Position numbers and translations under genes: made by a program. This document shows positions 45,603 to 57,866 of a stretch of DNA of 64,000 nucleotides, piece after piece (the first letter of the stretch is position 1; each line of letters opens with the position of its first letter). Source of the stretch: Lentinus brumalis (lineage: Eukaryota; Basidiomycota; Agaricomycetes; Polyporales; Polyporaceae); assembly GCA_001792895.1 (NCBI GenBank), contig MARA01000005.1:62001-126000 (forward strand), in the 5' to 3' direction. Below the pieces are notes generated by a model. It did no database searches, was not told the DNA's origin, and worked only from the letters and a program-made list of their open reading frames with translations.

Positions 45603-47362
45603 ATGGCGCCCGCAGCTCTCACCGCACAGTCCGAGTCATCCGTCTCTCAGCCTCCTACACCCAGTCTCAAGATGAACGGACCCCCGACAGACTTCCCGCT
45701 CATCCCGGCGACAGCCTCCTCTTCGCGGCCGCAAGAAGTCCTCGATGCACCGTTACGTGAAGAGTTCGCTTTCGACCCTATCGAAGAGGCGATAGAAGCC
45801 TTCGCGCGCGGAGAGTTCGTCGTGGTCATGGACGACGAGGGGCGGGAGAACGAGGGCGACCTCATCGTCGCGGGCAGCGCACTCTCGACGCAGAAGATGG
45901 CATGGATGATCAAACATTCGAGGTATGTCTCGCCCTGTCTCTGCTTAGACTTGTGTCTCCCCGAATCCGTACACGGTCTGCGCGAAGATGCCGTAACTGC
46001 GACCGGACAAGCACCGCGAGGACGCGGCTGCGAGCTCTCGCGGTCCTCCGTAGCTGCAAAGTCTCGTTCGTGAAGCAGGCTCGGTGTCGAACTGTTCCGA
46101 GCCTCTCCCAGATCCCGATCCATGCTCGATAGTAGCTGCGATCCAGTCGCACTCCTCGCATACAATCAGGGTTGGTGACTCCTCAAACGGCGGAGGCCTC
46201 CAGCGTGGGTAGCTTCGAGGTTTCCCCAATCGCGCATATAGTCACCTCCCATCTCAATGGTACTCGATGGCGCACTCATTCTTTGACCTCTGCTTGGAAT
46301 TGTGTCTCCCCGGGCTCTACTCGCGCAAAGATGCCGTAATTGCGAGCGGACAAGCAGCCGTGTGGAATTCCTCGTTGTGGTCTCGAGCTCTCGCGGTCCT
46401 CCGTAGCTGCACCAAACCTCATTCCTGAGGCAGGCTCGGTGACGATCCGTTCCCAGGCTCTCGCATACCGCGGTTCATGTTCGAGAGTAGCTCTGATCTA
46501 GTGGGTTTGCCCGCACTCCTCGCATACAAACAGGGTTGGACCTTAAAGGGCGGAGGTCTAGCCACTCCCAGAGTGGGGATACGCGAGTGGAAGTGGAGAG
46601 AGACTGCACGGAAAGGGGGCATATCGGCATCTCTCGATGCTGGAATGGACTCTGTCATACATCGTCGAGCACCAGCGTAAGAGCATGCATGCGTATCTGC
46701 GTTGCGGAATATATGCGCTTGAGCTCGGCCCAGGTAGTTCCGAGTTCACCCCCATGGCGCATATAGTCGCCTCTTTCTCTTCTGGGTCTGGTCAATGTAT
46801 GCGGAAGCCTGCGATATGGCTACTCAGTCAGACTGCCATGTGCCCTGCAAGCAACCCCATGCTGACCCACCTCTTCCTATGCAGCGGCTACATCTGCGTC
46901 GCCCTCCCAGGCGACCGCCTCGAAGAACTCGCCATCCCCATGATGGTCCCCGAGAACGAGGACAGACACCGCACCGCCTACACAGTCACCGTCGACTACA
47001 AGCACGGCACTACCACCGGCATCTCCGCACACGACCGCGCCCTCACCGTGCGTGCCCTCGCGTCCCCGCACGCCTCCCCCAGCTGGTTCTCGCGCCCCGG
47101 ACACATGGTTCCCCTGCGTGCGCGCCCGGGCGGGGTTCTGACACGAAGGGGGCACACGGAGTCCGCAATCGACTTGTGCGAGATCGCGGGGCTGCCGAGG
47201 GCGGGGGTGCTGTGCGAGCTGGTGGAGGACGACGAGGAGGGGAGCATGATGCGCAGGGACGGGTGTAGGCGGTTTGCGGACCGGTGGGGGCTGAAGATGA
47301 TCAGCGTGGAGATGCTGGCGCGGTGGAGGGAGGAACACCAGCAGCAGAAGGACAAGGCTTGA
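45603..47362 (+). CDS. RIB3: 3,4-dihydroxy-2-butanone 4-phosphate synthase
   Basis: Exons 45603-45922 and 46885-47362, in phase, 265 residues. It converts ribulose 5-phosphate to 3,4-dihydroxy-2-butanone 4-phosphate plus formate, feeding riboflavin synthesis. The acidic metal/substrate loop [12 protein letters not shown] lies near residues 76-88; [33 protein letters not shown] and [15 protein letters not shown] follow, then [13 protein letters not shown]. The fungal enzyme is a monofunctional DHBP synthase; no GTP cyclohydrolase II domain is fused here. An unusual Ser/Pro-rich N-terminal extension of about 45 residues precedes the core. The single intron (962 bp) is very long for this genome and internally duplicated. 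Confidence 0.95.
45937..46790 (+). repeat. Diverged direct duplication within the RIB3 intron
   Basis: A unit starting CTCTGCTT(A/G)GA and TTGTGTCTCCCCG at about 45937 recurs about 350 bp later (46288), with shared blocks GCTCTCGCGGTCCTCCGTAG, AGGCAGGCTCGGTG, CACTCCTCGCATACAA, CAGGGTTGG and GCGCATATAGTC. Similarity is patchy, so the duplication is old. Confidence 0.7.
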
Positions 47363-48221
47363 AGGTCTGGGAATCAATATTCAAGGTCGTGTATGCTTAA
47401 TCTATTGGGTTACTCTGCAGACGAAACATTCGACTTGTGCGCGGGTCGTTTCGACCGAGGGTTGGATTTTCGGTCGGGACCGCGTAGCCCGAGTGGGCTG
47501 CGTGTCAGGACGATCGTAAGTCCGGACATAGTTTCCACTTCGCATTTCACACATCCGGTGCGAGAATTTATCCCTATCGGACGGACGCGTTGTTGTCGCT
47601 GTCTGAGGACGAAATCCACCGAGTGCAATCTCCACTTCGCCCGACAACTAGCGGCCTTCGGGTAGCCGTAAGACAGGCGTCTTTATTCCGAGGCGCGTTG
47701 TGGTTATAGCTGATCAGCCCGGGATCACATCGACTTTCCCAGCAGGTGAATGCAGCGCACATTTCCAAGTTTATCGAAATTGACCTCACGTACGCGTTCC
47801 AGGTTAGTGGGCCACCGCACAGAAGGTATCGATCCACCTTCGCATCGAGCCCCCCCTCCCCCGCAACACCCAAGCGACGCGCCCTCCGTCAGACCAGAGG
47901 TCAGCGTGAACTTGCCGATGTCGCGTGAACATCGCGCCTGGCGTGTATTGTAGGACCGCACTCGATGCAGCCCATCTACCTCCGGACAGGCGGATCTCGG
48001 GATCGTGGTGGGCCGCAGCTCGCACCGTATGCAAGTACAATTGCCTGTTGTGCAGCTCTGCGCGAGGTACCGTCGCTCGTCCTTCTCGATTGTAGGCTCA
48101 CATCGCGCGCGCTCGGCAGGAAGGCGTCGTGAATACTAGGCACAGCGCGTCAACGACAACCTCCCGTCCCTCCGCGGAGCGGGGCGCTGCTTCTTGCTGA
48201 GTGTGAGGGGGATCGCGAGAG
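47363..48221. other. Intergenic stretch between RIB3 and the esterase array
   Basis: Short conflicting frames only, no supported gene. Confidence 0.45.
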
Positions 48222-48227
48222 TATAAG
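48222..48227 (+). promoter_or_regulatory. TATA box of esterase 2
   Basis: TATAAG in the context AGAGTATAAG, 94 bp before the ATG. The other two array members share the AGAGTATA context at 85-86 bp. Confidence 0.55.
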
Positions 48228-48315
48228 ACCAGCGGGGCCGGACTCCTCACATCCCCCAGACTTCCTTACCCACCTTCCCTGGTCATACTGTCAGCCTGAG
48301 GCCGTTCCTCGTACG

Positions 48316-50672
48316 ATGTATTCCCGCGTATCAAGATTCCTCCAGCTCGCACTCCTCCTTGGGAATGCGTTCGCTGCATCAGCTGTCGCACCGACGGCCA
48401 CGCTGGACGATGCGACGGTCATCGGGTACACGAACAACTTCGTGACGAGCTTTATGGGCATCCCATTCGCCGAGCCTCCGTGAGCACCCTCTCCTCCACA
48501 TCCCATGCACTCTCGTCTTAGCCATCGCTCGGGCTGCAGGCTGGGCGACCTCCGCCTGCGCCTCCCGAAGCCGATCACTTCCTACAGCGGGACGATCAAC
48601 GCAACCCAGCCGGCGACGCAGTGCATCCAGCTGCCCCTGCCCATCCGCACGGATCTGCCCCCCGAGCTGCTGCAGGATATGACCGCGTATCTGGAGGTGC
48701 TGGAATCGGGTGCCGGCTTGCCACAGAGCGAAGACTGTGCGTGTGCTGATCGCTTCGAGCTGTTCGCTGTTCATACTTACGCCTAATACAGGTCTTACGG
48801 TCAACGTTCAGGTGCCGGAGGGCACCCTGCCTGGGGATGGATTGCCTGTGATTGCTGTGAGTGCTTCTGATCCTGCACGCGGAGAATGACTGTTTACGAC
48901 GATGCCCCATAGTTCATATTTGGAGGTAATGCCTTGAGAATTGTCTGCAGACTCGAGCTCTCACCCACTGTCGTCTGCTTTTAGGAGGGTTTGCCATCGG
49001 TTCAACAGCACAGTACGAACAGTTTCCTCGTATGTCATGATGCTGCGTTGACTCACTGCTCTGCACACAGGATGCCTGGGGACGGGATCGTGCAGCGGTC
49101 CGTGGCGATGGGCCAGCCTGTGATTTTTGCGGCCATGAACTACCGCTTGCACGTGTCCGGCTTCCTTGGCGGCAAGGAAGTCAAAGAGGCGGGCGTTGGG
49201 AATCTCGGGTTGCACGACCGTACGTTGTCGGTCCCGCCTCACCGGTTCACATACTCCAGCTTCACATACTCCAGCTGACTGAACGATCACACAGAACGCG
49301 AAGGTCTCAGATGGATTCATAATCACATCGCAGCGTTCGGTGGAGATCCCGACAGAGTTACAATGTCAGTACATGCTTTCGCACGCTCTCGCCCACCGGA
49401 ATAAACTCACATGAATGTGCAGCTGGGGCCCGAGCGCGGGAGCAATCTCGGTTGGGCTGCAGATGGTAACAAACGGAGGAGACACCGAGGGCCTTTTTCG
49501 CGGAGCGATCATGAGCTCCGGCTCGCCCTTACCCTCCGGAGACATCACGAACCTACAGCCGACATACGACACGATCGTCGAGCATGCAGGATGCGCCAAC
49601 TCGAGCGATACGCTGGAGTGCTTGCGGCAGGTTCCGGTGGATACGTTGCTGGCTGCGGCGGAGACTGTGCCGAGCCTTTTCGGTTATCCGGTATGTTCGA
49701 TTCGAGGTGCTCTACTATACTTGCAGGAGAACTGAAAATTCGCGTGTAGGGTCTTGCGACACCTTGGGCTCCCCGTGTCGATGGCGTGTTCTTGGAGGAC
49801 GCCCCGCAGCATCTCGTACTCAGCGGGAGCGTGGCAGATGTTCCCTTCATAACCGGTTCGTCGAGTCCTGTTCTCTCTTGTCTGTCACCAACCCAGCGGT
49901 TGCTGACATGTTTCTCAGGCGACTCCCTTGACGAAGGCACCGTCTTCGCTTCCGGTAGCTTCAACGTAACGTACGTGTCCCCCGGCCATAGCTAACATCT
50001 CGACTAATCCCGTCGCAGAACTGAAGACGAGTTCCGCGCCTACGTGGAGCAATTCTTCTTCTCCGGCGTGCCTGAGGCGTCCCTCGCCCCGATCTTCGAA
50101 CTCTACCCTAATGACCCCGCTCAAGGCTCACCGTTCGGTACTGGGGACGACAACCAGCTCGCGCCGATGTACAAGCGTATGGCCGCCTTCCAGGGAGATA
50201 TGGTATTCCAAGCTCCGCGGCGGTTCTTCCTCGACCAGCGTTCTTCGCAGCAGGATACTTGGACGTTCAGTACGTGTGATGCATTTTTCTAGCGGGATAT
50301 AATTGAACTAACACGGACACGGACGGATAGTCAACGAGCGTGGTCGCAGTGGCGGCCTTGGAGTCGTGAGTGTATTGTCTCCGTCGTATGAGCGGGCCGT
50401 TCATCGCTGATCTATGGACGTTGCAGGCTCATGGGAGCGACTTCGGCGCTGCTCTCTCGGGAGCGGACGACCTTGCGGACTACATCATTCAGTTCACAGC
50501 TACTCGGGACCCGAACGGCGCGTCGAATCGGACGATCCCGTGGCCCAAGTACGACACGTCAAACCGTCAGGCCCTCCATGTCGTCGAAGAGGGGCTGAAT
50601 ATCGGGAACGATACGCTGCGCTTGGCAGCTATGGGTGGGCTGACTGCTCTCAGCATCGCCTTCCCATTGTGA
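48316..50672 (+). CDS. Secreted type-B carboxylesterase/lipase 2
   Basis: Starts [20 protein letters not shown] (signal peptide) and runs through about a dozen short exons to YPL-like IAFPL-stop at 50670. Family landmarks in order: [23 protein letters not shown] (codon for Cys split by an intron), IFGGGFAIGS oxyanion hole, MNYR, GFLGG, nucleophile elbow [14 protein letters not shown] (catalytic Glu), [14 protein letters not shown] and AHGSDFGAA (catalytic His). It is a predicted extracellular ester hydrolase; the substrate is unknown. All three triad residues are present and I found no frame break. First of three tandem copies in the same direction. Confidence 0.92.
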
Positions 50673-50947
50673 GAGGGTGAAGGGCGAGGCTTGTGTCCCA
50701 TACACGTTGTTCGCGGTTCATATGACATACCTCTCATCCACGATGCGAGTGCAACGGCCTGATGGGTGGTTGCGCCGGATGCAGTGGCTCGGGATCTCGC
50801 TCCTTGTCATACTCGATTCGAGGCCCACGTTAAGGCTTCGGCCCGACGAAGGGGATGCGTCGTGGGAACGGTCCACCCGTCGTGATATCCGGACCAGAGC
50901 CAGGAGCTACAGTAGTTCTTCCGAAGGTGAAAGCGGATTGACAAGAG

Positions 50948-50953
50948 TATAAA
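50948..50953 (+). promoter_or_regulatory. TATA box of esterase 3
   Basis: TATAAA in AGAGTATAAAG, 86 bp before the ATG at 51034. Confidence 0.6.
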
Positions 50954-51033
50954 GCTGGGGGAGCTCAGCGGAGTTGCCTCACATCCTCCGACTGAGTGCA
51001 TTCTCTGCCTTCAGGTAGGAGTTTATCCGCACG

Positions 51034-53391
51034 ATGACCTCACATCTTGTTACGTTGCTTCGGCTTGCGCTTCTACTCGGTGGTGTGCTCGCTGCAACAC
51101 CCGCCGCACCGACGGTCATGCTGGACAATGCTACCGTCGTCGGATACACGAACAACTCCGTGACGAGTTTCATGGGCATTCCGTTTGCTGAGCCTCCGTA
51201 TGTGGTCTCCCACATACTGCGTGTACCACTCGCTCACATTTGGAACTGTTCTAGTTTGGGCGACCTCCGCCTGCGCCTCCCGAAGCCCATCACGTCCTAC
51301 AACGGGACAATCAATGCCACTCAGCCGGCGACGCAATGCATCCAACTGAACACGACTATCAGCCCGGACCTGCCGGGAGAGCTACTGCAGGATATGACCG
51401 CGTACCTGGAGCATGCGGCGGCAACATCAAGCGTGCCCCAAAACGAAGACTGTGCGTACACATGTTACAGGTGCACTGAAGCACCGTACTTACACTCGGA
51501 CCAGGTCTTACGATCAACATCCAGGTGCCTGAGGGCACCCAGCCTGGAGCGAAGTTGCCCGTTCTTGCCGTACGTTCATCCGATTTCTGAGGACGTTCAC
51601 ACTGAGTGTTGCGTGTTGACGATCACGTAACGCAGTTCATCTACGGAGGTCAGTATAGTGCCGTGACGAACTATCTGCAGGGTTATAGCTCACTTTTCTG
51701 CAGGGGGTTTTGCCATTGGCTCGACTGTACAGTAAGCAGAGTTCTTTCGTCTGTCGACATACCGTGCTGGATTTACCGGTTTGCATGCAGGATGCCCGGA
51801 GATGCTGTCGTGCAGCGGTCCGTAGCAATGGGCCAGCCTGTGATCTTCGCGGCCATGAACTATCGGCTGAACGCGTTCGGCTTCCTCGGCGGGAAAGAAG
51901 TCAAGGCGGCCGGCGTCGGAAACCTCGGGCTGCACGACCGTACGCTATCTCGTCACCGGTTTTGATGTTCTACTACTGCGGAGAGCTGATGAACTCAACG
52001 CTCACACAGAACGCGAGGGCCTGCGGTGGATCAACAAGCACATCGCGGCATTCGGCGGAGACCCAGACAAAGTCACTATGTGCGCATCCTTGTGTCCGCT
52101 CGGTAAAGCTGAAAATGACTGAGGTATATCACCAGCTGGGGCCAGAGCGCAGGTGCCATCTCGACTGGCCTGCACATGGTCGCGAACGGTGGAGACACCG
52201 AAGACCTCTTTCGTGGGGCTGTCATGAGTTCCGGTTCGCCCGTGCCTACTGGAGACATCACGCATCTGCAACCGCAATACGACACCATCGTTGAGCACGC
52301 CGGGTGCGCCAACTCGAGTGATACGCTGGATTGCTTGCGGCAGGTTCCTGCGGATGCGCTGCTGTCGGCCGCGGCGACTCTGCCGAGTTTCTTCGGCTAT
52401 CCGGTATGTCTGGTAACCGGTGCCATGGCGTCAGCAGGACTAATAAGCCGTGTGCAGGGTCTTGCGACACCTTGGACTCCTCGTGCTGACGGTGTCTTCT
52501 TGAAAGCTGCGCCGCAGCACCTCGTCCTCAGCGGAAGCGTGGCCGATGTGCCGTTCATCACCGGTTCGTCCACTCCTCTCTTTACTCAAGTACTTACCGA
52601 AGAAATTGCTGACCTTCTCTCTAGGCGACTCGCTTGACGAAGGCACCGTCTTCGCCTCCGGAAGCTACAACGTGACGTAGGTGTCTGCACCGTCACAACC
52701 ATCGTCTGGGCTGACTGGGGTTTGCTCGCATCATCGCAGAACTGAGAAACAGTTCCGCTCCTATGTGCAGCAATTCTATGTCCCCAGCGCGCCTGAGGTG
52801 TCCCTCTTCCCGCTGTTCATGTTGTACCCCAATGACCCCGCGAATGGCTCGCCGTTTGGCACCGGAGACGACAACCAGCTTGCGCCGATGTACAAGCGCA
52901 TGTCTGCGTTCCAAGGAGATATGATTTTCCAAGCTCCACGGAGGTTCCTCCTGAGCCAGCGCTCTTCCAAGCAGAACGCCTGGACGTTCAGTACGTCTGC
53001 TGATGATCAACACTTGTAGTGGCATAGCTAACGCGCACACGGACCGATAGTCAACGAGCGCGGGCGTATCGGTGGTCTTGGGGTTGTGCGTGACCTTTGA
53101 CGTTGATCTATCGAGTCGTTGATGGTTGATATCTGTACGCTACAGGCTCACGGAACCGACTTTGGCGCTACGCTGTTGGGAGCGGACGACTTTGCGGACT
53201 ACATCATACAGTTCACCGCGACCCAGAATCCGAATGGCGTCTCGAACCGGACCATCCCTTGGCCAAGATACGACACACTGCAGCGAAAGGCGCTGCATAT
53301 CGTCGATGAAGGGCTGGAGATCGGAAACGACACGCTGCGCTCGGCGGCTATGGATGTATTGACTGCTGCAAGTGTCGCATTCCCATTGTAA
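51034..53391 (+). CDS. Secreted type-B carboxylesterase/lipase 3
   Basis: Closest to esterase 2. Signal peptide MTSHLVTLLRLALLLGGVLA, then [23 protein letters not shown] (intron inside the Cys codon), FIYGGGFAIGS oxyanion hole, [20 protein letters not shown], nucleophile elbow [28 protein letters not shown], and AHGTDFGAT around the catalytic His, ending VAFPL-stop at 53389. Exon joins I checked (oxyanion hole, GLHD region) are in phase. Same exon plan and spacing as esterase 2, so a recent tandem duplication. The elbow residue before Ser differs in each copy (Pro, Gln, Pro; Ala in copy 1), possibly tuning specificity. Confidence 0.92.
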
Positions 53392-53935
53392 AGATGTTAA
53401 CGCCTTGGATACACTCTGCAGATGTGGCGACGACGCATCTGCCCATGAGGTCGCGTGGAGCTCTTGATAGAACACTCCTCTCCATAACATGATCGGGACA
53501 TTTCGCTATACAGTCTGGTTTGAACTCGTCGTTGGGCACCACAAGTGTTTGCTGCGACCTTTCCGCACCCCCGGGCAAAATGTGGGTCAGTTCACTGGTC
53601 TCTATGCCGTATGTAAACATAGCTAATGAATCAACATGAACGGCTAGCGTTGCGGTGTTCACTGTGGGTCATAGTATGACTTTGCTTTTCTGGTCATCGC
53701 GCGATGACAGCCAATGCACTCGCCAGCTCGGATTCGCGTGTCCCGTGAATCCGTCGCCTCGCCATACACTGTCAACCTCTTTATGCGAACCGGTACCTCT
53801 CGTCCACCCTCGAACGTTCATACCTGTCGCATCTGCGTCCTCTGTGGGTTCTGGTGCACCAATGAGCGTACGTACGCCGTCGCCAATGGTTTGCACCCAC
53901 CTCAAGCCGTTGACTGCCGTTCCAGGTGCGAAGAG

Positions 53936-53942
53936 TATATAA
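53936..53942 (+). promoter_or_regulatory. TATA box of esterase 4
   Basis: TATATAA in AGAGTATATAA, 85 bp before the ATG at 54021. Confidence 0.6.
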
Positions 53943-54020
53943 CTGCCCCGGCGAACATCTCCACTCGCTCGACCGAGCTCACTCCCACTTCCTGTCACCC
54001 ATTCCTCCACGTCAATCTCG

Positions 54021-56550
54021 ATGTTTGCCCGCCTCGCCATCTTTGTCCAGCTTGCCGCTACCCTCGGGAGTGCCGTGGTCTCTTCAGCAGTCCTTAACGG
54101 CACCCCTGCCGGTCCCAGCGTCACTATTGACAAGGCAACAGTTCTCGGGACGACAAACGGCTCCGTGACGAGCTACATTGGTATTCCCTACGCCCAACCG
54201 CCGTGCGTCGCCTCGCCATTCCTCCATGATATCCGTATTCTCAATGTGTCGTAGCATTGGGGACCTGCGCCTGCGCCTGCCCGTGCTGCTCGAGTCGTAT
54301 AACGGAACGATCAACGCCACGCAGCCCGCCGCGAAGCAGTGCCCACAGCTACAGAGCGCCGCCGGTGCAGAGCTCCCCCCGAGATCGAGGAGGACGTGCT
54401 CGCGTATTCGACCGCCATACTTCCAGTCGTTGACGTTCCAGAAGACGAAGATTGTATGTCATCGCTTCATTTCGTTCAGAGCGCGGACGGTTCTGACTGG
54501 ACATTGGTAGGCCTTACCATCAACGTCCAAGTCCCGTCTGGAACGAAGCCTGGGGAGGACAAGCTTCCCGTCCTGGTGGTGCGTTCGAAGTCTGCGTATA
54601 AAACCAGCATCAAACGCTCACTCACTCCTGGCATGATGTAGTTCATATTCGGCGGTGAGCCCAACGCTAGCGTGTAATTGAGTGAGCATACTGACGGTAA
54701 CCTACCTTCTGCGATAGGCGGCTTCACCGTCGGGTCTACAGCATGGTGAGATGGTCTATTTCGTTCGAACATGCCGGACCCAAGCCTGACCGTCGTATCT
54801 TTGGCCAGGTTCCCCGGACAGGACTTCGTACAGCATTCCGTCAACATGAACCAGCCGGTCGTGTTTGTGGCGATGAATTATCGGTAAGAACAACGGATTC
54901 GGGCTTCCATACTCATCCAGTTTTCCTGACTTGTCTGGTCCGTAGACTTAACGGTAAGACGTTCCTACGGCGGCTTGTCAATGGTGCTCAACTCAAATCT
55001 GCACCCGCAGCGCTCGGCTTCCTGGGTGGCAAGGAGATCAAGGACGCAGGTGTCGGCAACCTCGGCCTCCATGACCGTGAGTGATTCTGAATGCCAACAC
55101 AAAGCACCAGAACAGTGCGCCCCCTGACATGGACGTTGTCAGAACGCGCCGCCCTCCGCTGGGTGAACAAGTACATCTCAGCCTTCGGCGGAGACCCCGA
55201 CAAGGTCACCATGTAATATTCCCATTGATTCCTCTGTCTTTCGCTCGCTCACGCATTCCCGATCAGTTGGGGACCAAGCGCAGGCTCGATGTCCGTCTCC
55301 TTCCAGATGCTGACGAACGGCGGGAACACGGAGGGCCTCTTTCGCGCGGGAGTGATGCACTCCGGCTCGCCTCTTCCGACCGGCGACACCAAGCTTCAGC
55401 AGTCGGCGTACGACTCGATCGTCGCGCAAGTCGGGTGTGCCAATTCGACGGACACTCTTCAGTGCCTTCGCGAGGCCCCTGGGGACGCGTTGCTATCTGC
55501 GGCTGGGACATTGCCTGGTTCGTCTAGTTATATTGTAAGTGGACAACGATGCTGTGGAACGCGAGTGAGGTGGCTGACCTCGAAAACGACTGGGGTTGGG
55601 AATAGGGGGCTGCCGCTGTCATCCCCTGGCTTCCGCATGTTGATGGAGTGTTCTTGACCGATCATCCGCAGAAGCTTGTGCTGTCAGGCAGCGTTGCAAA
55701 TGTACCCTTCATCAGTGGTAAGTGAGGTGCATCGACTGTGTTTGAGTTTCACCATTGATTCATCATACTTCTAGGCGATGTGTTGGACGAGGGTACCCTC
55801 TTCGCGACGCCGAGCTTCAACATCACGTACGTAGCCCCATAGACCGTCTAAAGGGCCATGTAACGGCTGAACGACGATTCCCAGAAACGACGACGAGTTT
55901 GAGGCTTTCATAAATGACGAGTTCTTCCCGGACGTCCCGCAGGACGAGCTTGCGCCGTTGTTCACGCTGTACCCGAACGATCCGGCGCAAGGCTCACCTT
56001 TCGGGACTGGAGACGCCAACCAGCTTTCGCCACAGTACAAGCGGATGGCCGCCGTCCAGGGAGATATCCTGTTCCAAGCTCCGAGGCGGTTCTTCATAGA
56101 CCACGTGTCTTCGAATCAACCCGTCTGGTCTTTTAGTACGTCCGCTTCTCTGCTTTCTTCACTGCCACTGACGCACTGAACATGCTTGTCTGTGTAGTCA
56201 GCGAACGCGGTCCCTTCCAGGGTCTCGGCTACGTGAGTCTGCATGCTAAGCTGCGTCCGTCGAACGATTCTGAGACACTTACTGCGCACTTGCAGCCCCA
56301 CGGGAGCGAATTCAACGGCGTCTTCTTTGGCCCCGGGAACGACCTCGCGGACTACATCATCCAGTTCGCGGCTACGCTTGACCCGAATGGCGGGTCGAAC
56401 CGGACGATCAACTGGCCCCGGTACAACAACAACTCGCGCGAGGTGCTTAATGTGCTCGACGGAGATTTACCTCTGAAGGTCGGGAACGACTCCGACCGGC
56501 GCGCTCAGACGGACAAGCTGGCGGAGCTTACCTTCAAGTATCCCTTGTGA
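54021..56550 (+). CDS. Secreted type-B carboxylesterase/lipase 4 (one-base break in a C run)
   Basis: Signal peptide MFARLAIFVQLAATLGSAVV, then YIGIPYAQPP, LRLRLPVLLESYNG, EDC/LTINVQVP, FIFGG...[27 protein letters not shown], nucleophile elbow [28 protein letters not shown] and PHGSEFNGVF (catalytic His), ending FKYPL-stop at 56548. It is the most diverged array member, with a longer tail (EVLNVLDGDLPLKVGND). A six-C run at 54375-54380 throws the frame: one more C restores the expected EIEEDVLAYST segment. Otherwise intact, with all triad residues. Predicted extracellular ester hydrolase. Confidence 0.85.
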
Positions 56551-57866
56551 TGGGTTGGGGCTTAAGTTCAGTTTTGTGCATCGGTGGGCTGTGTTGCTAC
56601 TTCGGAAACCAGACAGGCATCTCGGACTGTGGATGGAACTTTCATTCAGCAGTATCGTACACCCTACGCGTTGATAGTAACGGTCGACAACTAATAAGAT
56701 AGTGACGAATTTGCGCCCAAGGTGACTTGCGCCCATAGAGCCCGCCTACCGACTCAAGCCGTCCTCGATCGTCCACGCCGAGGATAATGTATCCAGAACT
56801 CCATGTTCCATGTGATTTCGAGTATTCTGAAGCGTTTAGAGTCTATTAAGAGTTGCGCCAGGCACGAGTGTCGTAAAAGAAGCCTGCTTCATGTTGGAGA
56901 TCGCAGCAGGTCCGTCTGTCGGGCAGCAGCATCATGAACGCGATCCGTCGTCCAGCTTCACGACAGCGACAGTTCGCGTCGATACACGCCTGGGTCTGAG
57001 GAAGGTGGCCAGGGTGCTCCGGGCTGACGTCTAGACTCTAGTACGAGGACCAAGTAGAGAGATTGACTGTTCACAAGCGGCAACAAGGTCCGACAAAGAT
57101 CCTCAAGAAATTACCATGTGGCCCATTGCGCGCAATCCGTGGCCACTGGCCAGGCTTCAACCTGATGAGCAGTACTCAGAGCACGCTCATTACATTTTCA
57201 ACGAGCTTGTGCGTGAGCATGAGATGTTGCTTAGCGCCGCTCGCCTTCGGACGTGCACGAGAAGTCTCCTTGGTGATTGCCTTCGTATGTTTGCATGTGA
57301 TGAAACCGGATGTGATGAGACCGGTTAAGAGTGTCGTCGCATGGCAAATGTCAAACGATGATGTGGTCGAGGGCATGGAGGTCGAAGACAAACATCGGCC
57401 ACGAAAGCGTCCGGCGCTTTGTGGCCTTCACACGCCTGTCAGCTAAAGTAAACCTTTGTTCGTGCTTCGACAGTTCCTTTTGTGCGGGGTCTGTTTGACT
57501 TCTGTGGGCTTTGTAGAGCTCGCGGATAGGCCAGCCCGAGCTTTGTATCTCCTGGAATAAGTGCTTCGATCCTTTGTCATAGCGACCAGCGTGAATCCCG
57601 CCAAGCTCCGACTCGGCACCATTGTTCTCCCGGAGAACGAAGTTACGAACCACGCGAACCGTCCATATTTATATCAAGCTCCCGCCTGCCGTCGCCGCCC
57701 TCACACCCCTCACGTCGTCGTTTGGCCCCACGGTTCACTTCCCCTTCACGTTTCTCGTGGCTCGAGCAGTGCTCCGATCCCCGTACCCTCGTTGCTTTAC
57801 TGTCTTTTCTGAGGCTCGACGCTCTCTTCTCACCTGAATCCTAGCAAGCTCAGTCTACTAGCCAAC
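56551..57866. other. Intergenic stretch
   Basis: No supported gene. The last 200 bp before 57867 is pyrimidine-rich with a TTTATAT site near 57667, fitting the promoter and leader of the next gene. Confidence 0.45.
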
